From NCBI RefSeq assembly GCF_041906005.1, contig NZ_JAYRJY010000002.1:62001-126000 (forward strand): DNA of 64,000 nucleotides, given 5' to 3'. Within the stretch, counting starts at the first letter, position 1. Each line of letters opens with the position of its first letter. Of the stretch, positions 34,029-42,470 are shown in pieces. The position numbers were made by a program, and so were the translations under genes. Under the pieces are notes generated by a model. The model saw only the letters and a program-made list of their open reading frames with translations, did not search any database and was not told where the DNA came from. Origin of the DNA: Ferrovibrio sp041906005 (GTDB taxonomy: Bacteria > Pseudomonadota > Alphaproteobacteria > Ferrovibrionales > Ferrovibrionaceae).

Positions 34029-35678
34029 ATGCGACCGATAAAAAGAATGCTGGCCATGGCCGCGATGGTGGCGCCGCTACTCGCGGGCTGCAGCTATTAT
34101 TCCTTTCCGGACATCTATCCACATGCCTATGGCGGCACGAAGCCGAAGGACGGCCGGGTTCCTGCCGAGGATCTGGGCGACGAGTTTCTGTCCACGCTGC
34201 CCGTGAAGTTCCAGCTCGCCCATTATACGGGGCATCTGTGGTGCTATCAGGATTGGGAAGGCGGCATCAGCGTGTTCACGCTCGACGGCTCGATGCAGTC
34301 GCAGATCTGGAGCCAGCCTTTCCGCAGCCTCTATGCCTCGGCGCGCGAGGATGACTCGTTCGACACCTTCGCGCCGGTGGCCTATCCGAACCGCTTCTGC
34401 GTCATGCCTGACGTCGAGGTGGGCGAATTGTTCGATGAAACCTGGTTCGGCTTCTGGCTGTCCTACCTGACGCGCTGGGAAGCGCAGGACATCGAAAACC
34501 GCGCCCTGGCGGAGGAGAACCGGAAGCTGGCCGTCAGCATCGCCGATACGCGGCGGACCATCGCCGAGATCGATACGGCCATCGCGGATTACCGCAAGCG
34601 TATTGCCGAGACCGAAGCCGCCACCGCCCGGCTGCAGACCGAGCTGGACGCGCGGCGTGGCAAAATGTCGACGATGAAATTCCTGGCGCCGGAGGAGCCG
34701 AAGGCCGAGCTGCCGCCCTTCGACCTGAAGACTCCATACGACCGGGAGAAGGATCCCTTTGTCGATGTGGTGAAAGATCATGTCGAGGATGTTTCCGGCC
34801 GCCCCTGGGCGACCGACCAGATGCAGGGCGGCAAATACCTCGATGTGGAATTCGCCAAGCTGATCGATGCGGCGAACGAGGCTTTCGCCCATCCGGAAAA
34901 CATCAAGGACGCGGCCCTGAAGGCGCAGGTCGAGGCGCTGAAGGCGGCGGGCTTCACCGGCATCAAGGTGACGTCCGGCGCGCGCACGCCGCTGCGGCAG
35001 GCGCATCTGTATGCCGCGGCGAAGAAGGACGGCAATCCGGTGGCGAAATACGTGCGCAGCGCGCACATGTTCGGCCAGGCGGCCGACCTGTCCCTGCCTG
35101 CCGGCTGGGGCTGGAGTTCGGCCAACCACAAGAGCCTGCGCGAGACGCTGGCCAAGCTTGGTCTCGACATGGGCGTGGCCAACGATCCGGTCCATTTCGC
35201 GCCGGCAACCTTCACGCGGGGCTATGCCGTGCGCCGCCTGGCCATGGTGCGGGCCTATCATGCCAAGGCCATGAGCATCGCGCGCGGACAGGAGGCGGTG
35301 CGGTCCGAGGCCATTTTCGATCGCAACAAGCTGACCGAGCAGCGGGCCCGCGCCGAAGCCGACCTGCGTGCCCGCCGCGACGAGCTGAACAAGCAGGCCG
35401 ATCTGTTCACCCGTGTTTCCGCCGCCTATACCGCCGTGCGGCAGGAGCTGGACCGCGTGAATGCCGAGATCGCGCGCCGCGAACGCGAGGCGGCACGGCG
35501 CGAGCGTGAGAATGCCCGTGACGGCGGCGGTGGTCGTCCGCACCATTTCGACCGTCCGCGGCCCGAGCCGCCACAGGCGACGCCACGCGAACCGCCGCGT
35601 CGTGAACCACCCCGTCGTGAGCCGCCACGGCGCGATCCGCCGCCCGACCGAGGTCCGCGCCTGCCGCGGCTTGGATGA
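34029..35678 (+). CDS. lipoprotein with M15-like peptidase domain, coiled coils and Pro/Arg/Glu tail
   Basis: 549 residues. Signal peptide with lipobox LLAGC (Cys21), so probably anchored to the outer membrane. A Trp/Tyr/Phe-rich domain (about 25-150), a coiled coil (152-212), then at 312-392 a segment resembling M15 D-Ala-D-Ala carboxypeptidases: VTSGARTPLRQAHLY, SAHMFGQAADLS (His346, Asp353) and NDPVHF (Asp386, His389) match the SxHxxGxAxD and ExxH zinc and catalytic motifs. A second coiled coil (422-495) ends in a Gly/His patch and repeated EPPRR units (520-535). GGGGGGA precedes the ATG. Likely a cell-wall peptidase or scaffold; exact role unknown. Confidence 0.75.
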   Translation: MRPIKRMLAMAAMVAPLLAGCSYYSFPDIYPHAYGGTKPKDGRVPAEDLGDEFLSTLPVKFQLAHYTGHLWCYQDWEGGISVFTLDGSMQSQIWSQPFRSLYASAREDDSFDTFAPVAYPNRFCVMPDVEVGELFDETWFGFWLSYLTRWEAQDIENRALAEENRKLAVSIADTRRTIAEIDTAIADYRKRIAETEAATARLQTELDARRGKMSTMKFLAPEEPKAELPPFDLKTPYDREKDPFVDVVKDHVEDVSGRPWATDQMQGGKYLDVEFAKLIDAANEAFAHPENIKDAALKAQVEALKAAGFTGIKVTSGARTPLRQAHLYAAAKKDGNPVAKYVRSAHMFGQAADLSLPAGWGWSSANHKSLRETLAKLGLDMGVANDPVHFAPATFTRGYAVRRLAMVRAYHAKAMSIARGQEAVRSEAIFDRNKLTEQRARAEADLRARRDELNKQADLFTRVSAAYTAVRQELDRVNAEIARREREAARRERENARDGGGGRPHHFDRPRPEPPQATPREPPRREPPRREPPRRDPPPDRGPRLPRLG

Positions 35679-35747
35679 TCGGACATGACGTCTTTCTGAT
35701 GGCGCGTTACACTCGACCCAAAGATTCAGAACACGAGGGAGCGGGGC

Positions 35748-36758
35748 GTGGGTGAGGGTGCGCCGGAAGTCGATAGGGCCGACACGGCCAAGGCGGTTAA
35801 AGCCACTGACATTTTCACCGCCGATGAAATCCGGCGCCTGGGCGCGCGCTCCGATTTCATGGGCGCGGGACTGGTGCTTTCGGCCTGGGGGCTGATCGGC
35901 CTGGCCATGGCGATGTTTGCCGCCTGGCCCAACCCGGCGACGTTCCTCGTTGCCGTGATGGTGATCGGCGGGCGGCAGTTGGGGCTGGCCATCCTGATGC
36001 ACGATGCCGCCCATGGCCTGCTGTTCAAAACCCGGCGCTTCAACGAACTGGCCGGGCAGTGGCTCTGCGCGTATCCGGTGATCACCGACCTGCATCTTTA
36101 CCGGCCCTATCACCTGAAGCATCATCGCTTCACCCAGCAGGAAGACGACCCCGACCTTGTGCTTTCCGCGCCATTCCCGATCACGCGGCAAAGCCTGCGC
36201 CGCAAGATTCAACGCGACCTCAGCGGCCGCACGGCGCTCACCCGCCGGCGCGAGCAGGTGATGCTCACCTGGGGCGAGGCGGGCCTGAACTGGGGCCAGA
36301 GATGGGAACGGCTCGTCAAGGGCGGCCTCGTCGGCGCGGCGCTTGTCAACCTGACGCTGCTCGGCCTGCTGACGGCTCTGGGCTACTGGTGGCTCTATCC
36401 GGCTTTATGGCTGCTGCCGCTCGCCACCTGGTATCAGCTCGTCAACCGCATCCGCAACATCGCCGAGCATGCCATGGTGCCCGACAACGACGACAGCTTG
36501 CGCAACACGCGCACGACCTATGCCGGGCCGCTCACGCGCCTGCTGCTCGCGCCATTCTGGGTGAACTACCATCTCGAACATCACCTGCTGCTGTTTGTGC
36601 CCTGCTGGCGCTTACGCCAAGCGCATCGCATGATGCTGGCGAAGGGTTATGCTGAGAGGATGGAACTGCGCGGCTCTTATGCCGAGGTGCTGCGGCTGGC
36701 GGCGAGTGCGATGAGTGATGGCGGCGGCTCAGGCGGGGCGAAGCCGGCGCATATTTGA
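35748..36758 (+). CDS. membrane fatty acid desaturase family protein
   Basis: 336 residues, GTG start behind GAGGGAGCGGGGC. The three histidine boxes of di-iron desaturases are present: HDAAH (about residue 85), HLKHH (about 123) and HLEHH (about 275), between hydrophobic segments. IAEHAMVPDNDD also fits. Introduces a double bond into, or hydroxylates, lipid acyl chains or related substrates at the inner membrane; the specific substrate is not evident. No ferredoxin or reductase gene is next to it. Confidence 0.9.
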   Translation: MGEGAPEVDRADTAKAVKATDIFTADEIRRLGARSDFMGAGLVLSAWGLIGLAMAMFAAWPNPATFLVAVMVIGGRQLGLAILMHDAAHGLLFKTRRFNELAGQWLCAYPVITDLHLYRPYHLKHHRFTQQEDDPDLVLSAPFPITRQSLRRKIQRDLSGRTALTRRREQVMLTWGEAGLNWGQRWERLVKGGLVGAALVNLTLLGLLTALGYWWLYPALWLLPLATWYQLVNRIRNIAEHAMVPDNDDSLRNTRTTYAGPLTRLLLAPFWVNYHLEHHLLLFVPCWRLRQAHRMMLAKGYAERMELRGSYAEVLRLAASAMSDGGGSGGAKPAHI

Positions 36759-36773
36759 AACATTACGAAAGCG

Positions 36774-37733
36774 CTATCGCAGCGGGATTCCAGATATAAC
36801 AACTTTATTTTGAGCTTCTGTGACGCCCGCTTGAAGCAGCAAATCGATAAACGTAGTTCTTAATTGAGTCGGGTATGCTGTCGGCCCAATAATGATACGG
36901 TCTATGAGATTTGGTAATGTTATTCCAAACAAGCCTTCTTTCGGAATATTGACTAAAGGTAGTTTGTAAACTTGTTGCGGTACTCCACGAACAATTTCAA
37001 TTTCTTTCCTCAAAATGTTGGACTTAGCATAAGACGGACAATGCAATATTCTCCATTCTTGTTCCTCACGGAAACCTTCGTGCTTTGTACAAAGTGCTGC
37101 GAATCTTAGAGCATCAAATATAAGTTTAAATATTTCATTCCTTCCTCGTTGGCGTATGAAGTCTACTTCGCGGATTATATTACTCGTGATTGTTTCAATC
37201 TCATCTTCGAACTGTTTCTCGTCGAGGTAAGCAACAGGGCTGGTGTCAACTTTCAGAGAGTCATTGGGTGTAAAGAATGGCGCGCTTTTGAGAACTAAGG
37301 CGACTCCGGTGGTTCCGCCATATGCTCGCCACATAGAAAGACGCCCATGGGCATCTTCACCATCATAATGTTCAGAGAAGCAGGATAAAAATGTATCTGT
37401 GCGAAGGTAGGTTTCCCATCCGATGAGATGTCCCCAAATCTCATCAAACAGCTTATCGAATGTGCTGTTCAATGCGGATTTAAACTTAATCCCGGAATCA
37501 GATTTATTTATCGTTTTTTCAATGCACTCAAGGCCGTGCATGATCTCGGTAAAATCATTCATACATGAAGCGTTGCGCAACCAGAGTTCTTTCTTTTTTA
37601 GAATATTGGCTGCGACTTCCGCAGAGGTGTAGTGGACAAAACGAATGCGCTTCTGCTGAACCTTTTGAACACGATTCCAGAAATTTGGATAAAAGATTTG
37701 TAAAAGTTTTTCTTGATCTGGCGGTAATTCCAT
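36774..37733 (-). CDS. DUF2971 domain protein, low GC
   Basis: 319 residues. DUF2971 features: VHYTSAEVAANILKKKELWLRNASCMNDFTE at residues 33-63, MWRAYGGTTGVALVLK in the middle, and a late HEGFREEQEWRIL block. Function of the family is unknown. The gene is about 40% GC by my count of sampled lines, against about 65% around it, and uses AT-ending codons throughout, so it was probably acquired horizontally. It stands alone between the desaturase (convergent) and an AT-rich gap. Confidence 0.85.
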   Translation of the reverse strand: MELPPDQEKLLQIFYPNFWNRVQKVQQKRIRFVHYTSAEVAANILKKKELWLRNASCMNDFTEIMHGLECIEKTINKSDSGIKFKSALNSTFDKLFDEIWGHLIGWETYLRTDTFLSCFSEHYDGEDAHGRLSMWRAYGGTTGVALVLKSAPFFTPNDSLKVDTSPVAYLDEKQFEDEIETITSNIIREVDFIRQRGRNEIFKLIFDALRFAALCTKHEGFREEQEWRILHCPSYAKSNILRKEIEIVRGVPQQVYKLPLVNIPKEGLFGITLPNLIDRIIIGPTAYPTQLRTTFIDLLLQAGVTEAQNKVVISGIPLR

Positions 37734-38078
37734 TGATCCACCCCCTGCTTATTATAATTCGCTATTCTGAGAGGATTTTAAATGCCTTACAAAATCAATT
37801 CTAAATGTGGTGAAGATATTATATGTACCCATTAGTAATTCGGAAATATACGGCGCAAATTTAGTTGATGAGGCCCCTAAAAACAGCCTGCTTGGAGCCG
37901 AATCCCAAGTAGGAGTATGCGGTGGGCCACTTCATTTGACTTATGTTGCGGGCATTAGTTTCGTTCACCTGTTTGGCTCGTTGCTTTTCTGCCCCGTCAT
38001 GTTGCTGCTCCCGCAAATGTCATCCGGCCCTGGCCCAGCCGATCTGGCGCGGCGGGCGCGGGGTGCTAGGCTGTTGCG
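37734..38078. other. intergenic, AT-rich then normal, no gene seen
   Basis: About 345 bases. The first 150-200 bases are AT-rich like the DUF2971 gene and probably came with it; composition returns to the chromosome average from about 37990. I looked for a tRNA, a direct repeat that could be an attachment site, or an insertion-sequence end and found none. Short open frames here lack support. Confidence 0.6.
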
Positions 38079-39281
38079 GTGACCGACTCCAGCCCGCCTT
38101 CGCCCCCCGTTTCGGCCCGCTATGCCATCGCCCTGATCGTGGTGGCCGAGTTTCTCGGCACCACGCTCTGGTTTTCCTCCAACGCCGCCGCCTTCGAATT
38201 GCAGGCTCTGCTGTCGCTGTCGGCGCGCGATATCGGCTGGCTCACCAATGCCGTGCAGGCAGGCTTCATCGCCGGCACGCTGGCCATGGCGCTGAGCGGC
38301 CTGGCCGACCGCTTTGCCGCCAGCCGCATCGTGTTTGCCTGCTGTGTGCTGGGCGCCATCGCCAATGCCGCCTTCCTGCTGGTGTGGCAGAGTTATGCCG
38401 CCGCCCTGGCGCTCCGCTTCATCGTCGGTCTGGCTCTTGCCGGCATCTATCCGCTGGGCATGAAGTTGGTGATCGGCTGGACCAGAGGGGCGGCCGGCGG
38501 CACGCTGGCCTTGCTGGTGGGCATGCTCACGCTCGGCACGGCTTTGCCGCATGGCATACGGGGGCTGGGGGCAGGGGTGCCGTGGCAGGCGGCGATGCTG
38601 GCGGCTTCGGCGCTGGCTTTGCTGGGCGGACTGATGGTGCTGCGGCTGGGGGACGGGCCGCATCTGGCGCGGCCGGCTGTTGCGCGAAGGCTGAGCCCCG
38701 GCGCGGTCTTGAGCGCCTTCCGCATCCCCGATTTCCGCTCGGCCGCTTTGGGCTATTTCGGCCATATGTGGGAGCTCTATGCCTTCTGGACGCTCACGCC
38801 CTTCCTGATCCTGCTGGCCGCGCCGGATCTTGCGCCGGCGGATGTCTCGCGCTTGAGCTTTGCCGTGATCGGCGCCGGCACGCTGGGCTGCATCCTCGGC
38901 GGTGTGGTCAGCGCGCGCTGGGGCAGCGCGCGGGTGGCCGCCACGGCGCTGGCCACATCGGGCGCGTTGTGCGTGGCCTATCCGTTTCTGGCGACGAGTG
39001 CCGCGCCGGGATTGTTGCTGGTATTGCTGGTGGTCTGGGGCGTGGCGGTGGTGGCGGACTCGCCGCAATTCTCGGCGCTCTCGGGCCGCGCCTGTCCGCC
39101 CGAAGCGGTGGGCAGCGCGCTGGCGATCCAGAATGCCATCGGCTTTGCCATCACGCTGGCCGCCATCGCACTCGCCACGCATAGGCTGCCCGCCATGGGC
39201 GCGTCGGTGGTGTGGCTGCTGGCGCCGGGGCCGGTGCTGGGGCTGATAGGTCTGTGGCGGCTGGTCCGCCGGAAAGCCTGA
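38079..39281 (+). CDS. MFS transporter
   Basis: 400 residues, 12 predicted membrane segments, GTG start. The loop 2-3 signature is ALSGLADRFAASR (about residues 68-80), a form of G-x-x-A-D-R-x-G-R. LALRFIVGLALAGIYPLGMKL is the segment 4 region. Close to the nitrate/cyanate or drug-type MFS branch, but the substrate cannot be assigned. The next gene, a regulator, begins 72 bases downstream on the same strand and is separate enough to have its own promoter. Confidence 0.9.
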   Translation: MTDSSPPSPPVSARYAIALIVVAEFLGTTLWFSSNAAAFELQALLSLSARDIGWLTNAVQAGFIAGTLAMALSGLADRFAASRIVFACCVLGAIANAAFLLVWQSYAAALALRFIVGLALAGIYPLGMKLVIGWTRGAAGGTLALLVGMLTLGTALPHGIRGLGAGVPWQAAMLAASALALLGGLMVLRLGDGPHLARPAVARRLSPGAVLSAFRIPDFRSAALGYFGHMWELYAFWTLTPFLILLAAPDLAPADVSRLSFAVIGAGTLGCILGGVVSARWGSARVAATALATSGALCVAYPFLATSAAPGLLLVLLVVWGVAVVADSPQFSALSGRACPPEAVGSALAIQNAIGFAITLAAIALATHRLPAMGASVVWLLAPGPVLGLIGLWRLVRRKA

Positions 39282-39353
39282 GCGGGGCCGGCCCATGACG
39301 CGCTTACCTCAGACGTCATTGCCCGCCTTACGGCGCGGGTCTAGCGTTCAGGC

Positions 39354-40199
39354 ATGAACCAGATGATCCGGCCCGTCTCGTCAGGGTTTCCCGGCCTGCT
39401 GAAACACTGGCGCGGCCTGCGCCGGCTGAGCCAGCTCGGGCTCGCCACCGAGGCCGGCATCTCGGCGCGGCATCTGTGTTTCCTGGAAACCGGGCGGTCG
39501 GCGCCCAGCCGCGAGATGGTGGTGCTGCTGGCCCGTGTGCTGGGCCTGCCGCTGGCCGAGCAGAATGCGCTGCTGGTGGCGGCCGGCTTCGCGCCGCTGT
39601 ATGCCGCGCGCGACTTAGGGGCCCCCGAACTGGCGCCGGCGCGTCAGGCGCTCGACATCATGCTCGCGCATCAGGAGCCGTATCCGGCGCTCGTGCTGGA
39701 CGAAAGCTGGGGCGTGCGGCTGCGCAATGCGGCCGCGTCGCGGCTGTTCGGCGCGCTGCGGCCGCTCTACGACATGCCGCAGGATCTGGCGGTGAACGCG
39801 CTGCATTCGCTGTGCCATCCCGGCGGCATGCGGCGCTTCATGTCGGGCGGCGAGGATTTCATCGCCGCCTTCCTGCAGATGCTGCAGCGCGAGGCGAACC
39901 AGGGCCTGAACGCGGCGGCGGCGAAACTGCGCGCCGACCTGCTGGCCTATCCGGGCATTCCTGAGCTGATCGGGGCGGAAGACCAGGCTGCGCAGGCGGG
40001 TGTGAGCCCGATGGCGGTGCTGCGCCTGCGCGTGGGTGTGAACGAGATCGCCTTTTTCGTCACGCTCACGCAGTTCGCCATGCCGCGCGACGTGACCTTG
40101 CAGCAGGTGAAGATCGAGTTCTTCTTTCCCGCCGACGACGCGACGCAAGCCTGGGCGCAGCGCCTGGCCGCCGATCCGCAGCGCTCGGTGTTCGATTAG
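39354..40199 (+). CDS. XRE-family regulator with MmyB-like ligand-binding domain
   Basis: 281 residues. N-terminal helix-turn-helix (about residues 14-70: LRRLSQLGLATEAGISARHLCFLETGRSAPS) followed by an MmyB-like PAS-type domain (about 105-270) that in Streptomyces relatives binds fatty acids. Block 'YPALVLDESWGVRLRNAAASRLF' and the end 'TLQQVKIEFFFPADD' are typical. Probably a ligand-responsive repressor of neighbouring genes, the best candidate being the NTF2-like gene 75 bases downstream. Confidence 0.9.
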   Translation: MNQMIRPVSSGFPGLLKHWRGLRRLSQLGLATEAGISARHLCFLETGRSAPSREMVVLLARVLGLPLAEQNALLVAAGFAPLYAARDLGAPELAPARQALDIMLAHQEPYPALVLDESWGVRLRNAAASRLFGALRPLYDMPQDLAVNALHSLCHPGGMRRFMSGGEDFIAAFLQMLQREANQGLNAAAAKLRADLLAYPGIPELIGAEDQAAQAGVSPMAVLRLRVGVNEIAFFVTLTQFAMPRDVTLQQVKIEFFFPADDATQAWAQRLAADPQRSVFD

Positions 40200-40274
40200 C
40201 ACTTACATCGCGCGTAATTGCCGGCGCGAGCACGCACGGGGCAGGGTGGCGCATCGTCAACCAGGGGAAGCCCC

Positions 40275-40727
40275 ATGCGCCACAATCCGATGCCCGCGCT
40301 GCGCGCGCTGAATGCCAAGTTCATCCACAATTTCGTCACCAATGACGTGAAGGCGCACAGCGCCATCATCCACGAACGCTTTGTCTGCATCATGCCCGAC
40401 GGCCGCATGATGGGGCGGAAGGAGTATCTCGACTACTGGGCCACCGGCTTCGATCCCGATGTCATCATCTACTGGGATTACCGCGACGAGCAGATCAGCA
40501 TCTTCGGCGATACCGCGCTGGTGCGCTCGGTGACCAAGTACGTGCGCATCCGCGACGGCCAGGAGGTGACCGGCATGACCGCCTATACCGACACGTATTT
40601 CCTCGATGGCGGGTTGTGGACCTGCGTGCAGGCGCAGATGACGCCGCTGCAACCGGCTTACTACCCGCCCGACGACACCATCGTGCGGCGCTATCTGCGT
40701 GGCGAGATGGTTGCCGAGGCGGCCTGA
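40275..40727 (+). CDS. NTF2-like (SnoaL/DUF4440) protein
   Basis: 150 residues, alpha+beta barrel of the NTF2 superfamily: N-terminal helix ALRALNAKFIHNFVTNDVKAHSAIIHERFVCIMPDGRMMGRKEYLDYW, then DTALVRSVTKYV and a beta sheet with YTDTYFLDGGLWTCVQAQMTPL. Such proteins act as small-molecule isomerases, hydrolases or binding proteins; no catalytic residues can be assigned. ATG at 40275 has AGGGGAAG four bases upstream. Lies just after the XRE/MmyB regulator, as this pair often does in other bacteria. Confidence 0.82.
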   Translation: MRHNPMPALRALNAKFIHNFVTNDVKAHSAIIHERFVCIMPDGRMMGRKEYLDYWATGFDPDVIIYWDYRDEQISIFGDTALVRSVTKYVRIRDGQEVTGMTAYTDTYFLDGGLWTCVQAQMTPLQPAYYPPDDTIVRRYLRGEMVAEAA

Positions 40728-40899
40728 CGGCTCTCTCCCGGGAGGGAGCGGGGCCGGAATGCTGCGTTCATGCAGGGCGCTGCGTTCATGCTGGGCGTTG
40801 CCGGGATGTCCCTTCCCCCCGGCGGTGGTGACGGCTACGCTGTCATGGTCTACCCTGATGACCATCCAGCCCGGCCCCGTTTTTCCCCAGGGACTCCCC

Positions 40900-41577
40900 A
40901 TGATCACCGTCCATCACCTGAACAATTCCCGCTCCCAGCGCGTGCTCTGGCTGCTGGAGGAGCTGGGCCTGCCCTATACGGTGAAACGCTACGAGCGCGA
41001 TCCGCTCACCATGCGCGCCCCGGCCGAGCTGCAGAAGGTGCATCCGCTCGGCAAGTCGCCGGTGATCGAGGATAACGGCCATGTCTATGCCGAGACCGGC
41101 GCGATCGTCGAATACCTGCTCGATACCTATGATGCGGGCCATCGCCTGTCGCCGCCGCGCAGCACCGCCGCCCGCGGGGCCTATACCTACTGGCTGCATT
41201 ACGCCGAAGGCTCGGCCATGCCGCTGCTGCTGCTGAAACTGGTGTTCATGCGCATGCCCAAGGGCGTGCCGGCCCTGCTGCGGCCGCTGGTTTCCAAGAT
41301 CGCCGCCAAGGCGCAGCAGACCGTGACCGATCCGCAGCTGAAGACCCATATGGCATACTGGGCCGATGCGCTCAGCAGGGGCGGCGGCTGGTTCGCCGGC
41401 GGCGATTTCACGGCCGCCGATATCATGATGAGTTTCCCGCTGGAGGCGGCGGCCAGCCGCATCGGCCTCGACCGGCCGGAATACCGGCCGATCCAGGATT
41501 TCCTCGCCCGCATTCATGCCCGCCCGGCCTATCACCGCGCGCTGGAGCAGGGCGGGCCCTACGAACTTCTGAAATAG
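40900..41577 (+). CDS. glutathione S-transferase
   Basis: 225 residues. N-terminal thioredoxin-like domain (ITVHHLNNSRSQRVLWLLEELGLPY, with cis-proline GKSPVIEDNGH and glutathione-binding ETGAIVEYLL) and helical C-terminal domain (ADIMMSFPLEAA). Serine in NNSRSQR is the likely activating residue, as in the beta- and theta-like bacterial enzymes. ATG at 40900 has CCAGGGA upstream; an in-frame ATG at 40858 is possible. Substrate unknown. Confidence 0.92.
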   Translation: MITVHHLNNSRSQRVLWLLEELGLPYTVKRYERDPLTMRAPAELQKVHPLGKSPVIEDNGHVYAETGAIVEYLLDTYDAGHRLSPPRSTAARGAYTYWLHYAEGSAMPLLLLKLVFMRMPKGVPALLRPLVSKIAAKAQQTVTDPQLKTHMAYWADALSRGGGWFAGGDFTAADIMMSFPLEAAASRIGLDRPEYRPIQDFLARIHARPAYHRALEQGGPYELLK

Positions 41578-41608
41578 GCGTGAACTGCTGCTGCGTCAGG
41601 TGGTCCGC

Positions 41609-42274
41609 TCACAGTTCGTAGAGCGGGATGACATGCACCTCGAAGATCGCCTTGGTGTCGAGGTTGTATTCCTGCGCATAGAGCGTCCATCGGCCGCCGC
41701 GGCGCAGCGCGATGATGTTCACGTCGGCATCGTCGCGCGACTGGTGGAGCCGGCCGAAGACAAAGGCCGGCAGGGTCGGGTCGGCGGCGAAATGCGGCGG
41801 GTTGTCTAGCAGATAGCGGCAGAGCTGCTGGCCGTTCCAGCCCATGGTGGGCTGCAGATGCACGATGCGCACGTAATCATGCCCGGGCCGCGACTTCTGG
41901 AACACCAGGCTGCAGCCATTCAGCCGCGTCGTCACCATCACGTCGTTGGCGTCGTCCAGTGCCAGGCGGATGCCGGTCAGGGCCTGCGCGTTGAAAGCGG
42001 GACGTGGCGCCGGCGTGACATTCAGCACGCTGGAATGGAAGCTCGGCGACTTGGCGATGGTCGGGCTCATCAGCATGTTGTTGGTGGTCTGCATGATGAT
42101 CGGCTTCGGCGTCATTTCGGCGCTGTTCAGGGTAACGACCGAGATGGCCGGGCCGCCGGCCTCGCTGAGGTTGACCAGGATGGAGAAGGGGTTGTTCTCG
42201 AGCGTCGCCTTCACCTGGGCCGGCATGGCGCCGGAGGTGAGGAATTGCCGGAACTGCAGGAGGTCGAGCGGCAT
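41609..42274 (-). CDS. unrecognised protein with CNF-like Cys/His arrangement
   Basis: 221 residues, not assigned to a family with confidence. Mostly beta. No signal peptide. The centre reads DVMVTTRLNGCSLVFQ, with Cys121, and 18 residues later IVHLQPT, with His139. This resembles the catalytic Cys/His pair of CNF1/BLF1-type glutamine deamidases, where a 'S-G-C-T' strand is followed about 15 residues later by a 'V-H-T' strand. It is a resemblance in local pattern only. Divergent from the gene at 42471, sharing about 200 bases of upstream sequence. Confidence 0.6.
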   Translation of the reverse strand: MPLDLLQFRQFLTSGAMPAQVKATLENNPFSILVNLSEAGGPAISVVTLNSAEMTPKPIIMQTTNNMLMSPTIAKSPSFHSSVLNVTPAPRPAFNAQALTGIRLALDDANDVMVTTRLNGCSLVFQKSRPGHDYVRIVHLQPTMGWNGQQLCRYLLDNPPHFAADPTLPAFVFGRLHQSRDDADVNIIALRRGGRWTLYAQEYNLDTKAIFEVHVIPLYEL

Positions 42275-42470
42275 GGCGGTTTTTCCGCTTTACTAAAACA
42301 AAAAGCTGTGGAAACGATACAGGCTGCAACCTTGAGGCGCAACGAAGGGTTTGGAGGAGGTCGGGATGCGGTCGCTGTATCGGAAAATCCTGCATTGCCA
42401 GTGGCCCGCGCCGCGGCCGCCGGCCGCGCGTCAGATTGGAACGGCGGGCGGAACCAAGGGCGGAACAACC

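Noticed and set aside
34077..36212. 711-codon frame antisense to the lipoprotein and desaturase
   Set aside because: Shadow of two genes with clear motifs on the plus strand.
37734..38078. tRNA or attachment site beside the low-GC gene
   Set aside because: No cloverleaf, no T-loop GTTCGAATC-like word, and no direct repeats found at the two borders.
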